Program-made: the position numbers and the translations under genes
Shown: piece after piece, positions 32,381 through 43,882 of the stretch
Numbering within the stretch: position 1 is the first letter of the stretch
Layout: every line of letters starts with the position of its first letter
The notes under the pieces: generated by a model
The model's database searches: none
The model's input: only the letters and a program-made list of their open reading frames with translations
Told to the model about the DNA's origin: nothing
From: Schizophyllum amplum
Taxonomy: Eukaryota > Basidiomycota > Agaricomycetes > Agaricales > Schizophyllaceae
Direction of reading: 5' to 3'
Length of the DNA stretch: 64,000 nt
Assembly: GCA_007026445.1 (NCBI GenBank)
Contig: VDMD01000112.1
Coordinates: forward strand, 1-64,000

Positions 32381-34359
32381 ATGGTGTACCAGCGGGAGCA
32401 GTATCATTTGTTCTCATTGCCTGCTGAGCTTTTGATCAATCTCACTCCGCGAACACTCGTCAATCAGCCTGACGCCCAAGAACCCACCCCGCCGCCTACT
32501 CCTCCGCCCAATCCGGAGAACTCACGCGCTTGCAATATATGTCTAGCCGCGTCCTTCGCCAACGTTGACGATCAGCGAACGCACTTCCGATCCGATTGGC
32601 ATCGATACAATGTCAAGGCGCGCCTGAACGGCAGCAAGCCGGTTACACAGGCAGAGTTCGCAACTATGCTGGATGGTGCGTTACTCTACCAGTCTTGGGA
32701 CATGCATATTTATCCTGCTTTCAGCCTTGGAGGACTCATTATCTGGGTCCGAATCCTCCACCGACGCCGAAGGCTCAGAATCCGACGCGGTCAACACCCT
32801 CGTCAACAGAACGAAACGGCTACATACGCGCCCCGAGTCTCCTACCGACGACGCACCCAATACGCCACGTACTGCGATCACCTGGTTTCACTCGCCTCCA
32901 TCCACTCAGCTAGGCGTCTATCGTGCCATATTCTCAACCAGGGACTCTACGTCTTCCGCGCAGCTGGATGAACTCCAAGAAATGCAAACGTCCCCGCCTG
33001 AAGGTCGCAAGTGGGCGCTTTTCATGGTGGCTGGCGGGCATTTCGCTGCCTCCATCGTCCGTGTCAGCCCCGGGCAGGAAGACGAAGACTTCGAAGACGC
33101 GACTGCGAAGAAGAAGAAGAAGCTCAAGCAGCCGAAACCTGACACGGAGGTGCTGCTGCACAAGACCTTCCATCGATACACTAGTTAGTGACTGTTTGTA
33201 TCTTCGTAATTTCTTGTTAATCAACCATCTTACCAGCACGAAGAAAGCAGGGCGGGTCACAAAGCACCAACGACAACTCCAAGTCGAAAGCCGTCAGTGC
33301 AGGTGCAATGCTCCGCCGATACGGCGAGCAGGCGCTGCGCGAAGACATCCGCGGCCTCCTCACAGAATGGGCCGAGGACATCGCCGACTGCGAGCGCATC
33401 TGGATCCGCGCCTCCACCGCCAACCGCAAGATTTTCATCAACTACGAAGACGCCGTCATCGACAAGGCCGACGCGCGCCTTCGCACCTTCCCCTTCCCTA
33501 CCCGCCGCCCCACACAAGCGGAGATCGCGCGCTGTCTGCAGGAGCTCGTCCGCGTCAAGGTCTCGCACTTCACCGAGGAGGAGCTCCAGGCGCAGGACGA
33601 CGCCGCCCGCGCCGCGCTGCCCAAGCCCCGGCCCGCACCCACACCCGCACCCGCACCCATCGAGAAGCCCAAGGCGCCGAAGTTGTCCCCCGAAGAGGAG
33701 GCCCTCCGCGACAAGTGGATCCGCCTCATCGACATGATCACCCGCGGCCGGCTCGAGCCCCTGCAGTCCTTCTGGGCGCGCGAGGGCGCCGGTCTCGGCG
33801 GGCCCGACGCCCCCATCCCGCCTTCGCCAACGAGCGCGCGCGCACAATCCTGCAGCTCGCAACGCGCGAGGGTCAAGTGGACATCGTGTGTTGGCTGCTC
33901 GAGGACGCGGACGCGGACCCGACCGTGCCCGCCGACGAGGGCCGCGCCGCGTACGACCTCGCGCGCACGCGTGAGGTGCGCGACGTGTTCCGCCGAGCAG
34001 CCGGCGACAAGCCAGAGCGCTGGGACTGGCTGGGCGCGGCGCACGTGCCCAGCGCGTTGTCGCGTGAGGCGGAGGACGCGAAGGAGGAGAAGCGCCGCGT
34101 GCGGCGGAAGGGATTGAAGGACAAGATCAAGGAGAGGGAGGCGCGGGAGAAGAAGCCGGGGGACGAGACGGTGGAAGCGGAGCCTCTGCCTGAGCCGGAG
34201 CCCGTGCGTGCAGAGCCGAAGGCGGGACCGCGCAAGTTGGGCGGGACGGCGGGGGCGGCAGAGGGAATTACGGGCTTGACACCGGAGATGCGTGCACGCG
34301 TTGAGCGGGAGCGCAGGGCGCGCGCAGCAGAGGCGCGATTGAGAGGCATAGGCGGTTGA
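32381..34359 (+). CDS. VMS1: VMS1/ANKZF1-type peptidyl-tRNA hydrolase of ribosome quality control
   Basis: Releases stalled nascent chains from 60S ribosomes and recruits Cdc48/p97. Exons 32381-32675, 32725-33183 and 33237 to the stop. Domains in order: C2H2 finger (CNICLAASFANVDDQRTHF), the release-factor-like VLRF1 domain (WALFMVAGGHFAASIV and RRKQGGSQSTND, whose Gln is the catalytic position), and an ankyrin segment (ARTILQLATREGQVDIVCW, then YDLARTREVRDVFRRA). A Lys/Glu-rich coil follows, and a C-terminal p97-binding motif (RVERERRARAAEARLRG). One anomaly: between about 33811 and 33822, next to a run of five C, the frame changes by one base with no room for an intron. Either the assembly lacks a base or this allele is broken. 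Confidence 0.9.
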
Positions 34360-34533
34360 GCAAGTAGTGTGTACTCGTGCACATTGCATCTGTAGCATAG
34401 TGATCCAGAGACATGAGGAGCCTGAGTGAACATAATTGCGGGGTATACAAAACAGAACTATATCATGCGGGATTCTGCCACAAAGCGTCGGGGCACTGGC
34501 CGTCCATCCTCAAATCACATCCTCCCTCTTCGA

Positions 34534-37500
34534 CTACCATGCGTCGTTATCAAACCGCTCGAGCACGGCGTTGACGTCCTCCACATCCTTCTGCGCCTTT
34601 TTCCGCATGTAGAAGATGGGGCAGTCCTTAGCGGAACACAAGACGTCCTACAGAACCTCAGTAAGCAATCATGCCACAAAGACAACGACATTCGTGCGAC
34701 TGACCTGATGCAACGAGCCCTGACACCGCTGACACTGCGTCCACAACCGTGCAAACCGTGTCTGCAACTCCGAAGCCGAAATCACCTGCTTCTGATACAG
34801 CTCGCCCATCCGCCCTCTGCAGTTATTGCAGACAGCGCCGCCTAAACTCATCTTCAGGATTTCACGAAGTAGGTTGAGATGAAGGCACGCACCTGGTTGA
34901 CTGTTTACACCAGCGCGCAGGGGCGTCTTGCATCCTAGACACGTCACCGTCTTGACCGCGAACTTCATGAGGCCCCCGACAGTCGGCGTCGCAATCTGGA
35001 TTGTGCGTGTGTGGTCGCCCGATACTGGTGGGCTTGTCAGCATTGAAGTTCGCAGCCCCATGGCAACCGACTCACATAGCGAGTTGGCCTTGCTGCCCAA
35101 GATGGGCTCGAAAATACGCATGAGGGGCTTTGAGAGCTGATTTTCTAGGTAGTATTGCGTGTCTATTGGGACGTTGTTCTCTAGTACGTAGAGGGGGTCT
35201 TCAGCCTTCTCGTACGCGGCAGCACCTGGCAGTGGGTCAGCGCAGATCCCGGTGAGCTATCCTAGATAAGATCGCACCCTTGATCCCTTTGATGATGACA
35301 TACGCCACACGGTCACCCAGCGCAGGCGCGGAGTGCTTGTCACGTTTCCTCATGCGCTCAGCGAGTTCGACGTGAGCCTGCTTGCCGGCGTAATCTAACC
35401 TTCGTTCAGCATACGGAAGATGCTTTACGATGGGAATGCGCACCTGCTTTGGCAAGCGCCTTTGTAATCACCAGCTGCGACATGTCGACTTTGTTCTGCA
35501 GCAGCTCGGAGATGACGTGCTTCACGTAGCTGCAGAATTCCGTTTGAGCCTCTGGTATACGGTGAGGAAAGGAGAGGCGCACTCTTCCGCGCCCTTGACA
35601 TCGCGGTCAATGAGCATCTTGTGAAGGCACGTTTCGATAACAGTAGACACGAGACGGCAATTGTCTCGACGGACAGTCTATACAGAAATCATGCATGTAT
35701 GAGCATAAACCATGATGAAGCGATGCGCACAACACACCTCGATACCCTTGGAGTCCAGCTTGTCGTACTTGTCCGCCCGTGTCCAGTAGAGGCCAGCGTA
35801 GCGTTTCTTGCTGATGAGCAAGTACGGGAAATATACTTTCTCGAACTCAAGCTTGATCGGCTTGACGAACTTGGCCGTGACAAAGTCGGCGGCCTCCGCA
35901 CCCAAGCTCATGACGGTCGGGAGGTCCCCGGGCCCGAACTTGACCATGACGGAATCCGTGTCACCGTATATGACCTCCGCGTCGTGCTTGTAGCCATTCG
36001 CGATGCAGTATTGAGACTCGACTTCCTGTCTGCGAGTCAGCAATACTTTAGCAAGGGACGATCTACGGAAGTCGCACCTGCTTCGTCTTCTCGATCATTT
36101 GACGACCATATGATGTCGTACTTGACGAAATGGCCAGACACGGCAGCTTTCCAATGGTCGCGCCCGTAAACCCGTACACGGAGTTGGCACTGATCTGTTG
36201 ATGAGAGGTGAGTAAGACAGTCAACGTTGTTCATTCAACAAAAAACAAACCTTCAAAGCCAACTGCCGACCGTCCAGCACGGCGCGTCGGAAGGGGTCCG
36301 TCTCCTTCTTCAAGTCTGCCTTTGCGCGCTTACGAGCCGAAATCAGATCTTCGAGGACCGTAGGCAGCAGCCCCTTCCTCCTTGCCGATGTCACGAAGAA
36401 ATCTACATCACAATGCATTAGCCTCCAGTCCCACCGACGCCTTGTCGCACCGTCCATCACAAAACACACCGCCTCACTCACCATTATTCGGCGTCTGGAT
36501 GTAATCCACATCCTTCACCAGCCCCAACCTCTCAATTGTCCCCTTATCCACGAGTGTCGTATAGCACAAGTTATGCGCCATCATAATCGACGGGTACAGC
36601 GAGCTGAAATCCAGCGTCGCAATGGGCGCGTCGTAATACCCCTTCTTCGGCTCGATGACGGTGGCGCCCTCGTACTGCTCGTCCGAGCCCTCGCCTTTAA
36701 GCGCGGGGACGATATAGTTCTCCGAGTTCGCCTTGCGGAAGAGCTGGGAGAGGACCTTGATGGACTGCCCGCGGGCGAGGAGGTAGTTAAAGGGAACACC
36801 GGTCACGCGAGCCATTTCAATGTAGTTGACGAAGCACATGAGCTTGTCGAGGAGGCGTTGGGGGAGGTAGGCGTCCTGTGGGGTGGTGAGTGGAGAAGGA
36901 TTTTATAAGTGAGGAACGGACCTTCAAGCAGTACACAGCGAGTCGCCGTCGCGACTCGTCCGTGCCGTTTTGGAGTTCTGTGATAATGGAGTGGTGCACG
37001 TCTTCCTTCTGCTCGCCGAGGAACTGCGCGCAGACGGAATTGAGCGAGTAGCTACGAAGCTTGTGTTCGCGCTGCATGAATTGCAGGATATCGAGCTGCA
37101 GGCGACCATCCAGGGGAGTATCTTTTGAGTCGCGCTGTCCATACGCTTTGGATGAGAAATGCGTATCCTTTACGACCGTTTGCTTGTCTGGAAAAGGGTC
37201 AGGGGATGTCTCGCAAAGTTCGGCAATTGAACGTACTTCTTAGCCGGCCAAGGAACGGGAACCTGTCGAGCTTCAAACTGCCCGCGCGATCCATGAGGTA
37301 CGGGAAATCGAAGTTCGATATGTTGTATCCAATGACCACGTCCGGATCGACCTCCTCCACAAAGTCGCGCCACTTCATCAGCATCTCCTTCTCCGTCTTG
37401 TACGACAGCACCTGACTGCCCACAATATGCGCGCACGAGTTGAGCGTAAACACGTTCCGCACGAACGGCTGCTGCTCGCCCTGCCGCGTCACCATGTTCG

Positions 37501-38665
37501 CGATCTGGATCACCGGGTCCACCTTTGCCTCGGGGAAGATGCCCTGCCTCCCGGCGCACTCGATGTCGAAGCTCAGGATGCGCAGCGGGGCGATGCGCTG
37601 CCACTTGCCATCCGGTGGGTGCGAGATGAAGGCATCGTACCGGATGTTGACCTCGATCTGGCACTGCGACTTCTTGCGGTCGTCCTTGACGAGGCTGTAC
37701 TTGCCGGCGGGGATCTCGATCCAGTTCATGCCGAGGACATGGGTGTCGATCATGAAGCGGAGGGTGTAGGCGATGTTGCTCTCGTATGTCTTGACGGGGT
37801 CGCCGAGGGGGAAGAGGTTGTTGAAGTCGCATTCGCCGCGCTCAAAGACGCCTCTGCAGCGCGGCAACGACTTTGGCTCGGTGATGGTGAGCTTGATGAA
37901 GGGCGAGACGGCATCCCCCATGTAGCCCCACAGGCTCCTCTTCTTGACGATCTCGATGTTGCGCACGGTGTGGCCCGTTATGTTCTGGAAGCTGGTGAGG
38001 GCGCTTCACGTCTGCGACATGATAACGCACGTTCAGATAGTTCTTGAAGGAGTTGAGGTCGTCTTCAGTGAAGCCGCGAGGTTGCGCGACATAAAAGTAG
38101 GGCAGAAAATCCGTGATGATGGCAAGCACGCTGTGGCCGGCCTGACATGGTTATAAGCAGTTTGGCCGCTATAGCTTTTGAGTGGCTCACGTCTGTCACG
38201 CCGAACATGCGAAGGATGGTCGTTCCAGAGTTGCGGTCGATCTCTTCCTCCACGTCAATCTGCTGGAAGACTGCAGATGGAGGTGAGGCTTTGCCTTGGT
38301 CACAGTAGTCTCAGCGCACCAATTGCGTCGTTCTTCTCGTCTATGGGCGGCAGCGCAGGCCGTGCCCATGCATCGGCGCCACCTTCGGCACCTGATGCGC
38401 GTCAGTAATCAGTCAGTCAAGCGCAGTTTGTGCACGCACCAACACCGTCCGCAGACTCGTCCTTCAGCCTCTCCAGAACCTCTGCAAAGGAGGGCATGCC
38501 GGGCTGCGATGCGGAGAAGGGCTGCGAGGGTTCCAGTTTCCGCTTCTTCGCTGCTGGCTCCATCTCAGAGTCCTCGGGCCTGTATAGGATGCGTTTGGCG
38601 TCACTCAGGTCACAAACACGGCACACTGACCTTGGGCGCGTTAGAGGAATGTTTTCCTTGGGCAT
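34534..38665 (-). CDS. POL3: DNA polymerase delta catalytic subunit
   Basis: Family B replicative polymerase for lagging-strand synthesis and repair. It starts [17 protein letters not shown] with a basic KKRK segment and is spliced from more than ten exons. The 3'-5' exonuclease motifs are [31 protein letters not shown] and a later Tyr-containing Exo III. Polymerase motif A is [19 protein letters not shown], motif B the region after [22 protein letters not shown], motif [16 protein letters not shown]. The C-terminal CysA zinc site (CLGCKTPL...CNNC) and CysB ([15 protein letters not shown]...C) are both present; CysB carries the [4Fe-4S] cluster in yeast. It ends [12 protein letters not shown]. 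The gene is divergent from the Nudix gene across 210 bp and convergent with VMS1. Confidence 0.96.
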
Positions 38666-38875
38666 TTTGCAGAAAATACGCGGTTCGATGTCTTGACGCG
38701 TCGCGGGAGGTGCAGAGTGACTAATAAACGCGTGTGGTCGTGTTTGCGCCAATGTCACATGAAAGCGCGTCACGCACTGTACGCCGTTCCGCTGGCCTGC
38801 TCTTGACTTTCATGTAGAACTCCCGCCAGTCCTTCTGGAACTAATTCCTTCGCTAAATCCGCTATCAAGCACACT

Positions 38876-39825
38876 ATGACCTCTCCGATACTTGCTGGAA
38901 GCCAGTTCCTGTCCCTGCGCAAACCGTTCACTCCGCGCATCCTTTCAGCGATCAGCCAAACTTTGAAAGCCCGCGCGCCTGCTGTTTGCTTTCCAACCGA
39001 CTCCGAGCCTGTGCGCGGCCAGGCTGGAGTGCTAGTCCCACTCTGCAACGTTAACGAAGTGCCGGGGATCCTGTTTGAGGTCCGCGGCAAAGCCTTACGA
39101 ACTCATTCTGGTGAAGTCAGGTAACTACATCTCGACTCGAATGGTCTAACGTTGAACGTCATCACTGCGCAGCTTCCCTGGTGGACGAGTAGATGATGTG
39201 CGTAAATGCACCCTCCGAAATAGTGCTTGTTTGCTCACCTGTTATCAGACGGACGAGTCCATCCAGGATGCTGCACTGCGAGAAACACACGAAGAACTTG
39301 GGATCGTTCCAGGTCGAGTCCAAGTACTGGGCGAGTTCGGCCCCTTCGAGCGTACCCTACGAGGCGACATGCGCGTATGGCCCTATGTCGTAAGTTATAT
39401 TCCGTCCCGGTCACATATCCATCCCCCGAGTAACTAACACCGTGCGTCAGGGCTTCATCCATCGTGACATTGCTCGCCCCCATTACGGCCCCGACGACCC
39501 GCTCCCCTCTGTCGACCTGCACACTATACGAGAGCAGAAGGCCCTCGCCGAAGTCGGCGACGTCTTCCACCTTCCCCTCGCCGAAATACAGCCACGTACC
39601 CGGCTGTCCTACTTCCGCGGCCATCAACCATACAGTGCGGTCAACGTTTCCGATCTGGCAGCGCCAGGCAGATATGCAGCTATGACACGGAACTCCCCAC
39701 TGCAGTCGGACGAGGATGACTCGGAGGTGGGGGCGAGTGGGGATCCGGAAGCGAAGTTGGAGATATGGGGTCTGACGGGGTGGTATCTCACGTTGTTGAC
39801 GCGCATAATGCAAGGTGATATGTGA
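38876..39825 (+). CDS. Nudix hydrolase, CoA pyrophosphatase type (Pcd1/NUDT7/NUDT8)
   Basis: Cleaves CoA or oxidised CoA to 4'-phosphopantetheine derivatives and 3',5'-ADP; fungal relatives are peroxisomal or mitochondrial. Four exons starting MTSPILAGSQFLSLRK. The CoA-subfamily pattern is visible as ILFEVRGKALRTHSGEV leading into FPGGRVD. It is followed by the Nudix helix ESIQDAALRETHEELGI, whose REx2EE carries the metal ligands. Further on are RGDMRVWPYVGFIHRD and a regular C-terminal domain ending LTGWYLTLLTRIMQGDM. No clear C-terminal SKL signal is present, so peroxisomal location is not supported here. It shares a short intergenic region with POL3. Confidence 0.9.
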
Positions 39826-39997
39826 TCTTCGGCTTGCATGAGGTGAGCTTGAAAATGTGCGCTGAGTTTTGGTTTGGAAGGTGAGATTGCCATCTGGTAA
39901 CGGAGTTCGACTTCATCTCCTGGGCTCTCGCACAGATTCTGTTATCAGTGTTGAGGTTCTGTCTACCTTGGCTCCTGTTGTTGTTACAAATTGGGTA

Positions 39998-42774
39998 CTA
40001 TAGCGGTTTTACAGTGGCCTCGACGACGGCGATCCCATCGAGCTTGTCGAGGGACGTCTTCCGCGACGGGTCCGTACTATGATCTCCTACTATGACACTG
40101 TCTCCGTCTTCCGTAAGAGCTCTAGCCTTGGCTGCCACCCTTCTGTCATCGCGGCGGGAAAAGTAGAGCGTGAGCATCGCGAACGCCACTGAAGGTAATT
40201 TGTCAGTCCCTTCGTCGTCCTTTCCCGCGATGAACTTACTCATCCCGACCATGATGCAAGCGGTCGTAATGTTGCCCTTGAGCACCCTTTTGCTCAAGTC
40301 AGTATCCTGGATGTCCGAAAGAACAATGCGCCGTACCTTGGCTGTTCGACCTGCGGGATGATAACGCTAATGGCCATGGCCGAATAAGTCCCTTCACATC
40401 ATGCATGAACAAGCGTACGCACATCGGCAGCCACGCCTGGAAGACGTAGGCGAAAGTATTGCAGCATGCAACGACAAATGAGCGCTCTGGATATGCACCG
40501 CTCAGCGCTGCAGGAGCGATGCATCGGACGAGCACACGCACTTTCGCTGTCATCGCTAGTGAGCTCGTTGGCCCACGTTAGGATAATTCCAGATAGGCCG
40601 CTAGTAATATGGGTCTAAAGATTCAGTCAGACGCGTTGCGCATGACAGAACCGCAACGGACAAACCATATAGTACAATGCCCACCGTCTTGCTATGTGAC
40701 TGTACACCGGCGTGGCGGCTAGCGCTATAACAACTGCCATATTCCAACACTAAGACATTACCGTTAGCAACATGCCCAACAAAGGATATAATGCACGCGC
40801 GCATCGCAAGGACTCACCCCCGCAAACAAGATCGGCGGCCACCGCTTCTGTATCGCATCCGACCACCACGCCCACACCAGAGCTGTGTAACCATGTCAGC
40901 GACCAATTCATGCGCATATACGGCGCGCGGACGTCAAGGCGCACACCGGGAAGGGCTACATACTCGTTATGGCCTGAAGCACGTTCTGCCCTAGTGGGTA
41001 CGTGTTGATCTGCCCGATGGTGAAGGCGCGCCCATGCTCTTCGACAGTGAAGCTCTTGAACCAAAAAATCATGGACTGCGCCGGGTAGCTGCCATTGTTG
41101 AACTAGGCACAATGGTGAGGAGGCTGCACAGAGGCTGCAGACAGCAGTAACGGCGTACGAGGATGTATACTGCATGATTGTCAGCATGTGTGATGGAAAA
41201 TTAATGTAGCGGACGTACATGGGACGAGCGTGTAGAGGTGCCATGTCGTGAAGAAGCCGAGAACCTTACAAGCGGATCTATGGTCAGCTACGTGAATGGC
41301 GTTGAAGCCGTGGGGCTACGTACCTTGGCCTTGGTGTAATGCGCAGGCGGCTTCCTGCCAATCTTCTCCATCCTTTCGTTGGCTATGCGCAGCTGCTCCT
41401 CAGTATACAAGAACGACGGCTTCGTATTGCTGGGATGATCTATGCATGGAGATCAGCTATCCACGTTTCCAGCCAGTTGAGCCGTGATATACCTGGCATG
41501 ATAACAAACCCAAGCAGCGCGATAGGTATTGTTATGATTCCGTCGATGATAAACAGCCCTGTTCGGTCGCGTTAAGTCGTGCCGCTGCAGGAATACGGGA
41601 AGACTACGTACATTTCCATCCCGGCAAGCCGCGGACACCATTCAGTCCGTTGTAAGCACCCTATCAATCCACCTACTCAGCCCGCCTCCTCGTGTATCGC
41701 ATACCAGAATACATACCGTCTGCAGAAATCCACTAAACATCGGCCCGATGGCACTGGCGGTCTACAGTGCAGTAAGTCTATGAACATGTTGTGTAGTAGG
41801 TCCTAGCACGACTCACATGGAAGATACACGCGCGTTTAGCGAGCTCCTCGCCCTTATACCAGCTGCCGATCACATATGATATGGCCGGGTAGAATGTGGA
41901 TTCCGCAAGGCCTGTAAAAGGAAATCGTTACAATGATAACGATGGACGAGCAGGAAGGATGCCAGCGAGCGAGCGGTAAGGACGCACCAACGAAGAAGCG
42001 GATCGCAACAACGCTGCTGAAGTTCGTAGTGGTCGCTAACACCATGGTCAGGACGCTCCAGATGAGTTCCATTGCGGGGATCTGCGATCCTGGGTCAGAC
42101 CGACAAGACTAGGCGGTGACAGGGTTGCACTCACCCAAATGGAGGGCCGAATGCGAGTGATGAGCAAGCTGGAGGGTCGAGTCGGTGAGCTGGCGTAGAC
42201 AGGATGGCTGAGACAAACGCACTTGGATGGAATCTGCCCTATAACGTAGCCGCATGTCCACGCCGTCGTGATGTAGTTGAGGTCGTTGCCGGTGCTGGAG
42301 GCCGTTATAGTCAAGTCCTATGGGCAGATGGCGTACGTACAGTCCGAGACTGTTGCAGGTATGTATCAGTAAGGCGGTAGCAGGGGCAATGAAGACGCAG
42401 ACGCACTCTTCCTTCATACCAGAGACGTAGGCGTTCTGAGAAATCATCAATGACATTGAACAGAGGATGGAGGACAGCATGCTGACCGTGATGTTCTGCT
42501 GGTCGAGGTACGTAAAGCAACGCCTGGTATAAGTATCGTTGCACACAAGTAGATGCCCAAAGAGACTTATTTGCTGAAGTACGACAGCGCAGCGTAAGTC
42601 AGGAGGCAGCAGTCCAGCTTGAAGAGAAAGCGCCGCTCTTCCGGGGGCTTGTCCCATGTATCCCTGCGCGCAGAGGTAAGGTCAACCAGGCCACTCATAG
42701 TCAATCACTCACCAGACATAGCTCGTCCAAGGTCGTCGCTGCTTCAGCTCGCTCGCGCTACCAGCAGATGACAT
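39998..42774 (-). CDS. MFS transporter, allantoate permease/ACS (Dal5) family, copy 2
   Basis: Paralogue of the gene at 28085-30786, in the opposite orientation. It starts MSSAGSASELKQRRPWTSY and has the same blocks: YLDQQNIT, NAYVSGMKEDLGL, GNDLNYITTAWTCGYVIG, IPAMELIWSVLTM, NNGSYPSQ and RSFVVACCNTFAYVFQAW. It ends IAVVEATVKPL at 39998-40000. Its structure repeats the oddities of copy 1: an AT-AC intron (42512-42570), a 9-nt exon (42341-42349) and an 11-nt exon (41159-41169). Where copy 1 has a GC donor after the SIW codons, copy 2 has a normal GT. The N- and C-terminal tails diverge most. It is divergently paired with oxygenase copy 2 across 1.1 kb, mirroring copy 1 with oxygenase 1. Confidence 0.9.
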
Positions 42775-42825
42775 GGTTGACGGGGACGTTAAAAGAACGA
42801 CTCCGAGGTGCGTGAGAGGTGAATC

Positions 42826-43013
42826 AGCATATAAGCCGGCTCTTTTGGCGCTAATCGTCAGTGTAGCAAGCGCACATCATCAGGCAGGAGTGCGCGGTGA
42901 TCTTTCACAGCCGGAAGCAAGCGCGGTGAGTGCACGCACATACGCGCACATTTCTGTGTGCTATGGCGTCAGCCTGGCTGGGACGCTTCGCCCTGAAGCC
43001 ACGGACGGTCAGA
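42826..43013 (-). promoter_or_regulatory. Promoter of MFS copy 2, conserved with MFS copy 1
   Basis: On the minus strand: CTGACCGTCCGTGGC, CTGACGCCATA, AGAAATGTGCGCGTATGTG and ACTCACCGCGCTTGCTTCC, then a TATA-like GCTTATATGCTG (42826-42837) 52-63 bp before the ATG. Order and spacing follow the block upstream of MFS copy 1. Confidence 0.7.
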
Positions 43014-43693
43014 CGCCGCCATTTGCAGATAAAAGGGAGATAAGATGTCCGCTGCTCCCGCTCCGTACTTCTGGCCGGCGGCCGGTGCGAGAGCAGGGCG
43101 CTGCGGCGGATATTCGAAGGCTCTTCGTGGTATTGCGTGATAGATTCAAAATATGAGCCCCTTCTCAGCCAGGGCGCCTGCAGCTTGTTAATGAGGCTTA
43201 TAACCGAATGCTTGCTGTATACTGTGCGCGAAGATTCAGCGATAAAAGAGATTGAAGAGCGATTCAAAAGCGTTCTCTCGGCGGTTGAATCGAAAAGAAA
43301 ACAACAACGTCCAATTTCCCACGGTCATCGACATCGTCCAACCCCAGGCCCGGCCTTCCGCAGGATGTTGACCGCTTGGTTGGACCTTACCTCCACGGTC
43401 GACCGCCAACAGGTCCACTCACTCCCACGAAACGAAGTCCGGGCCCCTTGCTACCTCGCTTATCTCACTAAGCGCAGAAGACAATGTGCGTTCCGCAAAC
43501 CCAATACCACGGCCAGTCGCCACCCTTGTTGATGCAATTCTGCCGACTGCCACCTGGTCCTCTGAGGGTTTGCAGAGGCCCCATTGTTCACCCCAAATGA
43601 TTCAATCCGTGGCTTCCCAGCTACATCTCACCATTGCGCTCGTCCCTTCGCTCACTCTGCCCCGCTGATACGAAATGAGATTCTCTGTGCATG
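43014..43693. other. Middle of the second divergent intergenic region
   Basis: Lies between the conserved transporter-side and oxygenase-side promoter blocks. I see no coding region. Unlike its flanks, it shows no obvious match to the middle of the first divergent region (27.1-27.8 kb). Confidence 0.4.
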
Positions 43694-43821
43694 CCATCGT
43701 GAGGTGCGATGGTGCCATTGCGAGCTGCTGACTGGTCTAGCAGCGATAGGCAGTCAACTGATGATGGTACTCGTGTCGCTCTCCGTTCCATCGCGCGTAT
43801 CGGCCGCGGTGTGTTATATAA
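43694..43821 (+). promoter_or_regulatory. Shared upstream module of oxygenase copy 2
   Basis: CCATCGTGAGGTGCGATGG (43694-43714), GAGCTGCT then TCTAGCAGCGATAGG (to 43750), TCAACTGA (43754-43761) and a TTATATAA TATA box (43814-43821) 62 bp before the ATG. It matches the modules of copies 1 and 3. Confidence 0.75.
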
Positions 43822-43882
43822 ATGTCTGTACCTCCCAAGATGCGCCAACGCTACTGCCAGACAGACAACGTGAACAATTGCA

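Noticed and set aside
33442..34398. 318-codon antisense frame over VMS1
   Set aside because: GC-rich shadow, Arg/Leu/His-rich translation without a fold signature.
37170..38047. Long frames on both strands over POL3 exonuclease exons
   Set aside because: They overlap coding sequence with unmistakable exonuclease motifs in another frame.
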